DNA of 64,000 nucleotides from Bacillus zhangzhouensis (GTDB lineage Bacteria; Bacillota; Bacilli; Bacillales; Bacillaceae): NCBI GenBank assembly GCA_025809375.1, contig CP099514.1, positions 620,001 to 684,000 of the forward strand, read 5' to 3'. Shown piece by piece: positions 8,065 to 16,162 of this stretch (position 1 is its first letter; each line of letters starts with the position of its first letter). The notes under the pieces were generated by a model. It saw only the letters and a program-made list of their open reading frames with translations, ran no database searches and was not told where the DNA came from. The position numbers and the translations under genes were made by a program.

Positions 8065-9255
8065 ATGAAGGAAGAAGAAGTATTGAAACAGCGTACAAGT
8101 CTGCTCAGGCAGCCAAAAGCCGTTTGGGCTGTTGCCTTTGCGTGTGTGATTTCGTTTATGGGAATAGGGCTCGTTGACCCCATCCTGCCAGCCATTGCAT
8201 CGCAATTACACGCATCTCCAAGCCAGGTCTCTCTTTTATTTACAAGCTACTTACTTGTGACCGGCTTTGTCATGTTTTTCACCGGCTTTATTTCTAGTCG
8301 GATTGGTGCGAAATGGACGTTATTAGCAGGACTCATTTTTATTATTGTTTTTTCTGCTTTAGGAGGTACTTCTTCAACGATTAATGCATTAATTGGCTTT
8401 AGGGGCGGATGGGGCATTGGGAATGCTTTATTTATTTCAACTGCACTCTCTGTCATTGTCGGTGTGTCTGTTGGAGGAAGTGCGAAGGCCATTATTTTAT
8501 ACGAGGCAGCACTAGGTCTTGGGATATCAGTTGGACCGCTGCTTGGCGGTGAGCTTGGAACAATTTCTTGGCGCGGGCCATTCTTTGGCGTTGCCGTGTT
8601 AATGCTTATTGCTCTTTTAGCGATTACTTTTATGCTTCCACCTATACAAAAGCCTGAGAAAAAAGTGAAATTATTTGAGGCTGTCGGAGCATTAAAATAT
8701 AAAGGGCTTTTAACGATGGCATCTGCCGCTTTCTTATACAATTTCGGTTTCTTTGTGCTTTTAGCGTATTCTCCATTTGTGCTCCATCTTGATGAGCATG
8801 GACTTGGTTATGTCTTTTTTGGATGGGGGCTATTTTTGGCTGTGACCTCCGTCTTCTCAGCGCCGGTCATTCATCGCAAGCTTGGGACATTGACCTCCCT
8901 TGTGGTTCTGTTTGCCACGTTTGCTGTGATTTTATTTGGCATTGGGGTATGGACGTCTCATGTTGTGGTCGTGATCTGTGGAATTGTCATTGCTGGGGGT
9001 ATTCTCGGTATGATCAATACCGTGCTCACAACAGCTGTGATGGGGTCAGCACCGGTTGAACGTTCAATTGCATCATCCTCTTACAGTGCTGTACGGTTTA
9101 TTGGGGGCGCGATAGCTCCTTGGATTGCCGGAATTCTCGCTGAATCCTATACAGCAAGTACACCTTACTATGTCGGGGCTGCTGTTGTTCTCTTAGGCAT
9201 GATCATCCTGCTCCTTGGACGTAAACATTTGGTGAATATCCAAGCAGGTCATTAA
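8065..9255 (+). CDS. yfmO: MFS multidrug efflux transporter YfmO
   Basis: 396 residues and 12 predicted helices, typical of drug:H+ antiporters of the major facilitator superfamily. Near the N-terminus GIGLVDPILPAIASQL (helix 1) is followed by the motif-A region GFISSRIGAKW. It sits in the cytoplasmic membrane and exports small toxic compounds. YfmO is known for copper-related and drug efflux annotations, but its substrate is not certain. It is downstream of its MerR regulator yfmP, and translation starts at ATG 8065 with weak upstream purines. It ends at a strong terminator. Confidence 0.85.
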   Translation: MKEEEVLKQRTSLLRQPKAVWAVAFACVISFMGIGLVDPILPAIASQLHASPSQVSLLFTSYLLVTGFVMFFTGFISSRIGAKWTLLAGLIFIIVFSALGGTSSTINALIGFRGGWGIGNALFISTALSVIVGVSVGGSAKAIILYEAALGLGISVGPLLGGELGTISWRGPFFGVAVLMLIALLAITFMLPPIQKPEKKVKLFEAVGALKYKGLLTMASAAFLYNFGFFVLLAYSPFVLHLDEHGLGYVFFGWGLFLAVTSVFSAPVIHRKLGTLTSLVVLFATFAVILFGIGVWTSHVVVVICGIVIAGGILGMINTVLTTAVMGSAPVERSIASSSYSAVRFIGGAIAPWIAGILAESYTASTPYYVGAAVVLLGMIILLLGRKHLVNIQAGH

Positions 9256-9264
9256 TTAGAAAAA

Positions 9265-9299
9265 AAGCCTTATATCTTTTGCAGATATAAGGCTTTTTT
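9265..9299. terminator. Bidirectional terminator between yfmO and yfmM
   Basis: AAGCCTTATATCT pairs perfectly with AGATATAAGGCTT, with an A-run to the left and T6 to the right. It serves both convergent genes. Confidence 0.9.
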
Positions 9300-9303
9300 G
9301 TCG

Positions 9304-10857
9304 CTATAATACTTTTGTCGTCCAAGATTCGCAATTCCATGTTTCGGTTGCCACATCTTGATAAAATTCAGGCTCGTGAGAAATCAATAAGACGCTGCCT
9401 TTATATTCTTTTAACGCACGTTTTAGTTCTTCTTTTGCATCGACATCTAAGTGGTTTGTCGGCTCATCGAGAACAAGTAAGTTGGTTTCTTCGTTGATCA
9501 GCTTGCAAAGACGGACCTTTGCTTTTTCTCCTCCGCTTAAAACAGACACACGGCTTTCAATATGTTTTGTCGTTAATCCGCATTTAGCAAGAGCGGCTCT
9601 GACTTCATATTGCGTGTAAGAAGGGAAGGTACTCCATACTTCTTCAATACAAGTATTGCTGTTTTGCTCTTTTACTTCTTGTTCAAAGTAGCCAATATGC
9701 AAGAATTCTCCACGTTCCACCTCACCAGAAATAGGTATGATTTCGCCAAGAAGACTTCGGAGCAACGTCGTTTTCCCGATACCATTAGCGCCGTACAACG
9801 CAATTTTTTGCCCGCGTTCCATTTTCAAATTCAATGGACGAGAGAGCGGTTCATCATAACCAATGACTAAATCTTTCGTTTCAAAAATCAGTTTCCCAGA
9901 AGTACGTGCCGGTTTAAAGTGGAATTCTGGTTTTGGCTTTTCTGCTACCAGTTCAATCATATCCATCTTATCCAGTTTCTTTTGACGGGACATCGCCATA
10001 TTTCTTGTACTGACACGTGCTTTGTTTCTTGCGACAAAATCCTTTAGTTCAGCCACTTCCTGCTGCTGTCTTTTATAGGCTGCTTCAAGCTGCTGCTTTT
10101 TGACTTCGTACACTTGTTTAAATTGGTCGTAATCGCCAACATAGCGCGTGAGTTCTTGATTTTCAACATGATAAATCAAGTTGATGACACTGTTTAAAAA
10201 CGGAATATCATGTGAAATGAGGATAAACGCATTTTCATATTCCTGTAAATAGCGCTTCAGCCACTCAATATGCTGTTCATCTAAATAGTTGGTCGGCTCA
10301 TCGAGAAGGAGAATTTCTGGCTTCTCTAGTAGCAATTTCGCTAGTAGCACCTTCGTACGCTGACCGCCGCTGAGCTCCGTCACATCACGGTCCAGTCCGA
10401 GATCCGTTAAGCCAAGACCTCTTGCAATTTCCTCGACCTTGGAATCAATGATATAGAAATCATTGTTTGTCAGTGCGTCCTGAATGACGCCAACTTCCTC
10501 TAATAGCTTTTCCAGCTCATCAGGATCGGCTTCACCCATTTTGCCATAAATGTCATTCATCGCGGCTTCCATTGAAAATAGATAATGGAATGCATCCTGA
10601 AGGACTTCACGGATCGTTCTTCCCTTTTCTAGCACCGTATGCTGATCAAGGTAGCCGACACGGACATTTTTCGCCCATTCGACTTTTCCTGCATCTGGCT
10701 CCAGCTTGCCAGTAATAATATTCATAAACGTTGACTTTCCTTCACCGTTGGCGCCGATTAAGCCGACATGTTCGCCTTTTAATAAACGGAAGGACACTTC
10801 GTGGAAAATGGCTCTGTCGCCAAAGCCATGACTTAAATCTTTAACAGATAATATCAT
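9304..10857 (-). CDS. yfmM: ABC-F ATPase YfmM
   Basis: 517 residues, as in B. subtilis YfmM (518). Two soluble ABC cassettes: Walker A GANGEGKST near residue 36 and GANGIGKTT in the second half, LSGGQRTK and LSGGEKAK signatures, and Walker B motifs LLDEPTNYLD and VLDEPTNHLD. A basic helical linker lies at residues 240-310. No membrane segments. It belongs to the translation-associated ABC-F group. Its distance from YfmR in sequence argues for a different ribosomal task or an antibiotic-protection role, which cannot be told here. ATG follows GAGGTG. Confidence 0.88.
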   Translation of the reverse strand: MILSVKDLSHGFGDRAIFHEVSFRLLKGEHVGLIGANGEGKSTFMNIITGKLEPDAGKVEWAKNVRVGYLDQHTVLEKGRTIREVLQDAFHYLFSMEAAMNDIYGKMGEADPDELEKLLEEVGVIQDALTNNDFYIIDSKVEEIARGLGLTDLGLDRDVTELSGGQRTKVLLAKLLLEKPEILLLDEPTNYLDEQHIEWLKRYLQEYENAFILISHDIPFLNSVINLIYHVENQELTRYVGDYDQFKQVYEVKKQQLEAAYKRQQQEVAELKDFVARNKARVSTRNMAMSRQKKLDKMDMIELVAEKPKPEFHFKPARTSGKLIFETKDLVIGYDEPLSRPLNLKMERGQKIALYGANGIGKTTLLRSLLGEIIPISGEVERGEFLHIGYFEQEVKEQNSNTCIEEVWSTFPSYTQYEVRAALAKCGLTTKHIESRVSVLSGGEKAKVRLCKLINEETNLLVLDEPTNHLDVDAKEELKRALKEYKGSVLLISHEPEFYQDVATETWNCESWTTKVL

Positions 10858-11009
10858 TTTTTACACCTCAAATAGATTCAAAACGGCTAGTGCCTCTCAT
10901 GATTATATCGAACTGTCCGGCGCGATAAAAGCATCAAAAGAAAAATTGCGTTTCAAAGCTGATTTTGAGATACTAAAGGATAGATGGAATGAGGAAAAAG
11001 GAGATCGAC

Positions 11010-12146
11010 ATGACGGAAAATTGGGCATTTTTAAAAGAAGCAAAGCCATTTATTCAAGAAAACTTTCAAACGGCAGGCTTCGAAAAACCAACGGCTATAC
11101 AAGAAAAAACAGCAGAGTGGATTACGGAGAAGCGTGATGTGATCGCAGAATCGCCAACTGGAACGGGTAAGACACTAGCGTATGTTCTGCCGCTTTTAAA
11201 TAAGATTGATGTCAATATCAAGCATCCGCAAGTCTTAATTTTAGCACCATCAAGAGAACTTGTGATGCAAATCTTTGATGTCGTACAAGAGTTCAAACAA
11301 GGATCAGGCATCAAAGCGATTTCCTTGATTGGTGGAGCGAACATCAAGAAGCAGCAAGAAAAACTAAAAAAACACCCGAACATTGTTGTGGCGACACCTG
11401 GTCGAGTACAAGAATTAATCAAAATCAAGAAACTGAAAATGCATGAAGTCAAAACGATTGTATTAGACGAAGCAGATCAGCTTCTTGTGCCAGAGCATAT
11501 GAAAACCATCCAAGCGATCATTAAGTCTACATTAAAAGAAAGACAAATCCTTTGTTTTTCTGCAACGTTGAAAGAAGAAACTGTTCAGCTGATCAAAGAA
11601 ATGACATCTGAACCAGAAGTATTGAAAATTGCTAGAAGCGAGGAAGAAGCGCAGAAAGTGGGTCACTATTATCTCTTATGTGATCAGCGTGACAAAGTGA
11701 AACTACTGCAAAAGCTAGCAAGGCTTGAGGACATGCAGGCGCTCGTTTTTGTGCGTGACATTACGAACTTAAGCATTTATGCAGAGAAATTAGCGTATCA
11801 TCATGTCGAACTTGGTGTACTTCATAGTGAAGCAAAAAAAGCTGAGCGTGCTGTGATCTTAAAATCATTTGAACAGCGTGAATTCCCGCTCCTCCTTGCA
11901 ACAGATATTGCAGCAAGAGGTATTGATATTGATGATCTGCCATACGTCATTCATGCAGATATGCCAAATGAAGAGGGTTACATCCACCGTTCAGGCAGAA
12001 CCGGACGCGCAGGAAAAGAAGGCGCAGTCATCAGTCTCGTTACACCTCAAGAACAATCAATGCTGAAAAAAATGGCGAAAAAGCTGAATCTTTCGCTTGA
12101 AGAAATTGTGTATAAACAAGGCCAGCTGCAGCTTGCACAGCAGTAA
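11010..12146 (+). CDS. yfmL: DEAD-box RNA helicase YfmL
   Basis: 378 residues from ATG 11010, selected because AAGGAG lies 6 nt before it; an in-frame ATG at 10989 has a poorer site. RecA domain 1 carries the Q-motif (FEKPTAIQEKTA), Walker A SPTGTGKT, PSRELVMQ, TPGRV, DEAD as VLDEADQLL, and SAT. Domain 2 has the ATDIAARGIDID and HRSGRTGRAG motifs. The protein is short, with no C-terminal RNA-binding extension, as for B. subtilis YfmL, which helps assemble the 50S ribosomal subunit. Monocistronic with its own terminator. Confidence 0.9.
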   Translation: MTENWAFLKEAKPFIQENFQTAGFEKPTAIQEKTAEWITEKRDVIAESPTGTGKTLAYVLPLLNKIDVNIKHPQVLILAPSRELVMQIFDVVQEFKQGSGIKAISLIGGANIKKQQEKLKKHPNIVVATPGRVQELIKIKKLKMHEVKTIVLDEADQLLVPEHMKTIQAIIKSTLKERQILCFSATLKEETVQLIKEMTSEPEVLKIARSEEEAQKVGHYYLLCDQRDKVKLLQKLARLEDMQALVFVRDITNLSIYAEKLAYHHVELGVLHSEAKKAERAVILKSFEQREFPLLLATDIAARGIDIDDLPYVIHADMPNEEGYIHRSGRTGRAGKEGAVISLVTPQEQSMLKKMAKKLNLSLEEIVYKQGQLQLAQQ

Positions 12147-12152
12147 GGATCA

Positions 12153-12188
12153 AAAAAGGACCCTGCCATTTTTGGCAGGTCCTTTTTT
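12153..12188. terminator. Bidirectional terminator between yfmL and yfmJ
   Basis: AAAGGACC..TGCCA pairs with TGGCAGGTCCTTT around a T-rich loop and is followed by T6. It lies between convergent yfmL and yfmJ. Confidence 0.9.
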
Positions 12189-12189
12189 G

Positions 12190-13194
12190 TTATGAAATTT
12201 TGACAAGCTGTTTTCCGACATTTTCCCCTTTGAATAGTCCAAGAAATGCATCAGGAATGTTGTCAAAGCCTTCAATGATTGTTTCTTTATATGTGAGTTT
12301 GTCTTCTTTTACCCATTGTGCAAGATCTTTTGCTGCCTCTTCAAAACGATCTGAATAGTTAGATACGATGAAGCCTTGCATTAATGCGCTTGTTTTGATG
12401 AGCTTTGTTTGCACACGTGGTCCGATGTCCTCGCTTGCGCTAATGTTATAAGAAGAAATCGCGCCGCATACTGGAATGCGTGCAAACCGGTTCAAATGAT
12501 TCATCACTGCATCTGAAATCTCCCCGCCTACATTGTCAAAGTACACATCAACACCGTTAGGACAGGCCTTTACGATGGCATTATCTAAATCATTTGTTGT
12601 TTTATAATTAATTGTTTCGTCAAAGCCCAGCTCTTTTAAATATGCGAGTTTATCATCAGATCCGGCAATTCCTACGACGTGTGCGCCTTTGATCTTAGCG
12701 ATTTGTCCTACAACAGAACCAACAGCACCTGCGGCTCCAGAAATGACAACCGTCTCGCCTTCTTTTGGCTGGCCAATCGCAAGCAGGCCGAAGTAAGCGG
12801 TTTGCCCTGGCATGCCCAAAATGCCTAAGTAATAGGACAATGGCGCAATAGACGGATCAATTTTAGTCAGAGATTCAGCTTTGGCAGTGGAATATTCTTG
12901 CCAGCCAAGGAATCCAAGGACAAAATCACCCTTTTCAAAATGAGGTGATTTCGACTCAACGACTTCTCCGACTACACCGCCCTGAATCACTTCATTTAGC
13001 TTGAACGGAGGTGTATAGGATTTTGTATCCTGCATTCGTCCTCTCATATAAGGATCTACAGAAACATATTTCGTTTGAATCAAGACCTCTCCATCTTGCG
13101 GCACAGGTATAGCTACTGTTTCAAAATGAAAAACATCTTTTGTAGGTAATCCTTTTGGACGTTTGGCTAATTGAATTTGCTTTTGTTGACTCAT
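12190..13194 (-). CDS. yfmJ: NADP-dependent medium-chain oxidoreductase YfmJ
   Basis: 334 residues, zinc-independent MDR family (leukotriene B4 dehydrogenase/prostaglandin reductase type; YfmJ is 339 in B. subtilis). The N-terminal catalytic domain has VDPYMRGRM (residues 47-55). The Rossmann nucleotide-binding loop is ISGAAGAVGSVVGQIAKIKG (about residues 150-169). No structural zinc cysteine cluster is present. It would reduce alpha,beta-unsaturated carbonyls with NADPH in the cytosol. ATG follows a good AAAGGGAGG. Confidence 0.87.
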   Translation of the reverse strand: MSQQKQIQLAKRPKGLPTKDVFHFETVAIPVPQDGEVLIQTKYVSVDPYMRGRMQDTKSYTPPFKLNEVIQGGVVGEVVESKSPHFEKGDFVLGFLGWQEYSTAKAESLTKIDPSIAPLSYYLGILGMPGQTAYFGLLAIGQPKEGETVVISGAAGAVGSVVGQIAKIKGAHVVGIAGSDDKLAYLKELGFDETINYKTTNDLDNAIVKACPNGVDVYFDNVGGEISDAVMNHLNRFARIPVCGAISSYNISASEDIGPRVQTKLIKTSALMQGFIVSNYSDRFEEAAKDLAQWVKEDKLTYKETIIEGFDNIPDAFLGLFKGENVGKQLVKIS

Positions 13195-13283
13195 GTCAAA
13201 TCCTCCCTTTCACTTGCAGCCTAGATTTACATTAACATGATGCTTCTTTTCATTCAAAACATACGGTCTTTTCAAAATACACA

Positions 13284-13323
13284 AAAAAAAGCAGTCCCCA
13301 TCTCATCGAAAGGGACTACTTTT
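13284..13323 (-). terminator. Terminator of yfmB
   Basis: Read on the minus strand, AGTAGTCCC pairs with GGGACTGCT (one mismatch) and is followed by T8. It overlaps the end of the yfmB-like gene at 13316. Confidence 0.7.
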
Positions 13324-13693
13324 TCTGAAAAGATACAGAGAGGAGTGGCGGAAGACAGCCAAACAGCTGATACACGTCCGCATCACGTTCTTTTAACAAA
13401 TATTCGTTTGCATTTTGCATGGAGGCTTTCATCATATCGCGCGTCACAAAAGGAAAAAGGATATTCAAGTACGAGGACAACATGTCTTGTGGATCTTGTT
13501 CAATTGACTCGATATCTCCAATGTTAATAATGATGGAAAAGAGATAATCAATGGAGATGCGAAAGTGCTGTTCGGCAAACAATGTAAGCGCCTTTGTATT
13601 TGCTTCTTCTGGATTCCATTTTTGAAAAAGCTGTTTCACCAAATCACTGGCAACCCAAGCATTAAACTGCTGCTCTGCTGAAAAGTAATACAT
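13316..13693 (-). CDS. yfmB: YfmB-like protein of unknown function
   Basis: 125 residues from ATG 13693 (AGGGAGAG upstream). The open frame runs further up to 13825, but that extension has unusual composition and no ribosome site. The protein is soluble and acidic, opening with MYYFSAEQQFNAWVASDLV. Its size and position match B. subtilis yfmB, an uncharacterised gene. No catalytic motif or membrane segment is seen. It is convergent with nothing and upstream of a sigma-B gene on the other strand. The symbol rests on synteny and length, so treat it as probable. Confidence 0.6.
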   Translation of the reverse strand: MYYFSAEQQFNAWVASDLVKQLFQKWNPEEANTKALTLFAEQHFRISIDYLFSIIINIGDIESIEQDPQDMLSSYLNILFPFVTRDMMKASMQNANEYLLKERDADVYQLFGCLPPLLSVSFQKK

Positions 13694-13856
13694 CAGCTCT
13701 CCCTCATTTCTAGCCTCCAGTATAAGAATTGTACACCAAATCAACAGGAATGAACATGATATTTCAGAAAATTTAGTCATTTTTACAGACTTTTTGTCAA
13801 AAATAAGTCGATAGACATGGTACATCCTTCTAGCAAATCGGATGTGTTCGTGGAAG

Positions 13857-13881
13857 GTTTCATGTCAAAAGTGACGGGTAA
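13857..13881 (+). promoter_or_regulatory. Sigma-B promoter of yflT
   Basis: GTTTCA (13857-13862) and GGGTAA (13876-13881) are separated by 13 nt, close to the sigma-B consensus GTTTAA-N12-14-GGGTAT. It lies about 30 nt before the ribosome site of a known general-stress gene. Confidence 0.75.
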
Positions 13882-13914
13882 AAGATTCGTAAAACGTTAA
13901 AGGAGGAATATAAA

Positions 13915-14262
13915 ATGAAACCTGTTGTAAGAGAGTACTCAAATGATGAAACACTTCAAAAAGATGTAGAGCAATTAAAGGCACTCGGTGTTGCAAGAGA
14001 GGACATTTATGTTCTGTCCCATGACGATGATCGAACAGAGCGTATTGCAAATAATGCAGATGCCAACACGATAGGCTCAAGGGAAATTGGACTCAAACAT
14101 GCAGTTGGGAACATCTTTAATAAAAAGGGTGATGAGCTCCGCAATAAAATTCATGAAATGGGTTTCTCCAAAGAAGAAGCTGAGACATTTGAAGAACATT
14201 TAGACGAAGGGAAAGTCCTTCTCTTTGTCACAGATTATGAAAAAGTGAAAAACTGGGCGTAA
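13915..14262 (+). CDS. yflT: General stress protein YflT (17M family)
   Basis: 115 residues, general stress protein 17M family (Pfam YflT). It opens with the family's VREYSNDETLQKDVEQLKALG (a beta-alpha unit) and has the conserved EDIYVLSHDDDRT stretch at residues 32-44. The second half is a charged helix pair ending in GKVLLFVTDYEK. Family members are small cytosolic proteins induced by heat, salt and ethanol through sigma-B. The promoter here agrees. Biochemical function is unknown. AGGAGG precedes the ATG. A strong hairpin ends the unit. Confidence 0.88.
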   Translation: MKPVVREYSNDETLQKDVEQLKALGVAREDIYVLSHDDDRTERIANNADANTIGSREIGLKHAVGNIFNKKGDELRNKIHEMGFSKEEAETFEEHLDEGKVLLFVTDYEKVKNWA

Positions 14263-14274
14263 ACGCCAACCGAA

Positions 14275-14306
14275 AAAGCCTCTTACTTTTGTAAGGGGCT
14301 TTTTTT
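14275..14306 (+). terminator. Terminator of yflT
   Basis: AAGCCTCTTAC pairs with GTAAGGGGCTT around TTTT and runs into T7. Confidence 0.85.
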
Positions 14307-14664
14307 CATGCCGCCATGTCTGAAGGAGAGACACACATCTTTTTTACGATAATAAATAAATACACCAATATAGAATAAATAGTGAATTTCCTAATTGAAA
14401 ATGCAGTTATACCAAAGGAAAACATGTAATATAGGGAAAAAATAGTATAAATATCACGAAAAAACCATTCGGGAAATAATCATGTATCTTCTGTTTTGAA
14501 TTAAAATTAAATAAAAAACTTGTGTAATTTAGTATATAAATTTCTTAGTTCTATTGGTTTGAATTGTATTTTTGTGTAGAAATTAGTGTTTTGAGGTCAA
14601 AAAACCACGAAAAATACCTGTATTTTCAATTAGAAATTCATTTTAATGTTTAGGAAATAATTTG
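14307..14664. other. AT-rich gene-free stretch before the tox promoter
   Basis: About 360 bases after the yflT terminator, strongly AT-rich with many A and T tracts, and no reading frame with a ribosome site. Such upstream DNA often acts as a curved or UP-element-like region. I see no specific operator. Confidence 0.5.
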
Positions 14665-14693
14665 TTGACAAAATAGGCTAAAAACAATATATT
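14665..14693 (+). promoter_or_regulatory. Sigma-A promoter of the tox-like operon
   Basis: TTGACA (14665-14670) and TATATT (14688-14693) are spaced by exactly 17 nt. An AT-rich stretch lies upstream. No other promoter this good lies between here and the methyltransferase gene, giving an untranslated leader of about 520 nt. Confidence 0.7.
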
Positions 14694-15003
14694 TGGCTTA
14701 ATCCAGTTATTATGGAATTAGTTGTTAAATTTCCGGCAGATTTATTCGAATTTTCATAATCTAGTGAAAGGGGGTGGCAAGAACCAAAGCGTAAGCGCCT
14801 CTTAGATACAAAAATGTCTACTAGAACAGAACAAATCGTCGTTTACTTGAAGAAAAAATGATAGTCATTCTAAACAGTAGATTGATCTTTCTACTAAAAA
14901 CGCATTGCAAGAGATTGTCAAAAGACGTTAAATCCTTATAAAAAAGAGAAAGCGGTTTCAATAAGAAATGTGGGTTGATCGGACGTGAAGGAGGTGAACT
15001 CAT

Positions 15004-15072
15004 ATGAAAAAAAGAGATAACAAGCTGAGGCGAGACGGTCTTCAAACGGCTGCATTTGAGGATGAATGCTGA
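15004..15072 (+). CDS. 22-residue leader peptide upstream of toxA
   Basis: A short ORF, too small for normal gene calling, starting at ATG 15004. It is preceded by AAGGAGGTGA (14988-14997), a full complement of the 16S rRNA tail, at good spacing, so it is very likely translated. The peptide is basic at the start (MKKRDNKLRRDG) and acidic at the end (FEDEC), with no signal peptide or membrane segment. Its TGA overlaps the left arm of the following hairpin. It could be a regulatory uORF or a small functional peptide. I know no family for it. Confidence 0.45.
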   Translation: MKKRDNKLRRDGLQTAAFEDEC

Positions 15073-15114
15073 AAAAGAAGAGTGAACATGTGGGATGCTT
15101 CTCTCCTTTTTCAG
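15069..15114 (+). promoter_or_regulatory. Hairpin overlapping the leader ORF stop
   Basis: CTGAAAAAG (15069-15077) pairs with CTTTTTCAG (15106-15114), extended inside by AGAG/CTCT after one mismatch. There is no clean U-run after it, so it is more likely a regulatory or processing structure than a plain terminator. Confidence 0.45.
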
Positions 15115-15222
15115 AAAAACAGATTTTCATAAAAAAATCCATCTTTCATTTTAACATAAGGTTTTTGGCTTGAAAACCACCTTTACCCGAAAAGACGATT
15201 GTGAATTGAAGGAGGTTTCATG

Positions 15223-15879
15223 ATGAAAAAGGCTTTGTACCATGAAGACAGTGAATTGTATTTAGAAAAGATGCGTATGGCCTTCCAAGAGCATTATGAG
15301 CAAAGAACAGATATGTGGTCTACTGATCCATCTTTAACAGACGCAGCAGTGATGTCATTAAAGGCATGGCGTTCAAGGGAAAAGAATGCACTTGCTTCTG
15401 TGCTGGATATCGGGTGCGGCAACGGCCGTGCACTTGAACATTTAAGCGGGCTTTCCGTATATGTCGGTATCGACCTGTATGAGCATGAGGAGTGGGAAGG
15501 GTTACAGAAAAGAGAAACAGTTCCTGTCCATTTTGTTCATCAAGATTTTATGTCATGGTCCATGGATGAGGGAAGCGGGATGCAGTTTGATTTAATTTTA
15601 GATCATGGCTGCTTTCATCATCAACATCCTGATGATCATGAACGTTATTTAAAACAGGTCTCTTCTTTACTTCATGAAGGCGGTGTCTTTTCACTTGTTG
15701 TCTGGGGAGAACAGTGGAAAACAGGATTAATCGGAGAAGACGGCCGTTTCCATTTTTCATTTTCAGATTCTCAGCTTGGTGAAAAAATTTGCACGTCAGG
15801 TCTTGAGCTTGTTTCCATATCACCATTACAAGCGAAAGCCGGAATAAGTCAGCACCATGTCATTGCCGTCAAAATCTAG
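15223..15879 (+). CDS. toxA: SAM-dependent methyltransferase, ToxA-like
   Basis: 218 residues from ATG 15223, chosen over the adjacent ATG at 15220 for its 7-nt spacing from GGAGG. Class I methyltransferase: motif I VLDIGCGNGRA at residues 60-70, an acidic post-II segment YVGIDLYEHE, then FDLILDHGCFHHQ and LLHEGGVFSLVVW. No membrane or signal sequence. In Burkholderia glumae, ToxA carries out the last two N-methylations of toxoflavin. The neighbouring GTP cyclohydrolase II, FGE-fold, WD40 and RibD genes suggest this same role. Methyltransferase class is firm; toxoflavin-type substrate is inferred from context. First gene of the operon. Confidence 0.75.
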   Translation: MKKALYHEDSELYLEKMRMAFQEHYEQRTDMWSTDPSLTDAAVMSLKAWRSREKNALASVLDIGCGNGRALEHLSGLSVYVGIDLYEHEEWEGLQKRETVPVHFVHQDFMSWSMDEGSGMQFDLILDHGCFHHQHPDDHERYLKQVSSLLHEGGVFSLVVWGEQWKTGLIGEDGRFHFSFSDSQLGEKICTSGLELVSISPLQAKAGISQHHVIAVKI

Positions 15880-16097
15880 TAAAAAGACGAGTGATTCAAA
15901 GGTAGCAGAGGTGTTCATGTTAAGAAAGAGCGTCTGTCCATCATGTGAGGATTAAGGGCATTTTGCTGCTCTGACAGAAAATAAAGCATATGAACCAAGA
16001 TTTCTGCTCCTTTGTACTGGAAAAGGACAAGGTCTGAACGATGAGAGACACCGCACATCCACCTTTCTGCGGGAGCATACAGGCTGAGGGTACACAT

Positions 16098-16158
16098 ATT
16101 CATCACTCCATCACTGCGCTATGGGAGTCGATTTGGGTGCAGTGATGAATAGGGGGAG
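16098..16158 (+). promoter_or_regulatory. Alternative-hairpin leader before toxB
   Basis: Two upstream arms compete for one right arm that touches the toxB Shine-Dalgarno. ATTCATCACT (16098-16107) pairs with AGTGATGAAT (16141-16150), while CATCACTGC (16109-16117) pairs perfectly with GCAGTGATG (16139-16147). AGGGGGAG follows at 16151. This is the usual geometry of a translational switch. The whole toxA-toxB gap of 283 nt holds no other plus-strand gene except a 12-codon frame (15917-15955) whose peptide contains CPSC. Confidence 0.4.
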
Positions 16159-16162
16159 ACAA

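Larger units (their letters stand above)
14700..15219 (+). promoter_or_regulatory. Long structured leader of the tox-like operon
   Basis: From the inferred start near 14700 to the methyltransferase gene the leader contains a short ORF at 15004-15072, a hairpin at 15069-15114 that begins within the last codons of that ORF, and a second small hairpin (AAGGTTTT / AAAACC at about 15162-15180). An AAAGGGGG near 14766 has no start codon at the right distance. The layout resembles translation-coupled attenuation, but this is an inference and no known riboswitch consensus (including FMN) was found. Confidence 0.4.

Noticed and set aside
14813-14860. 15-codon frame in the tox leader
   Set aside because: No Shine-Dalgarno sequence precedes it, unlike the ORF at 15004.
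15880-16162. FMN riboswitch or T-box before the GTP cyclohydrolase II gene
   Set aside because: The conserved FMN-aptamer core and the T-box AGGGTGG-type sequence are not present in either tox leader.
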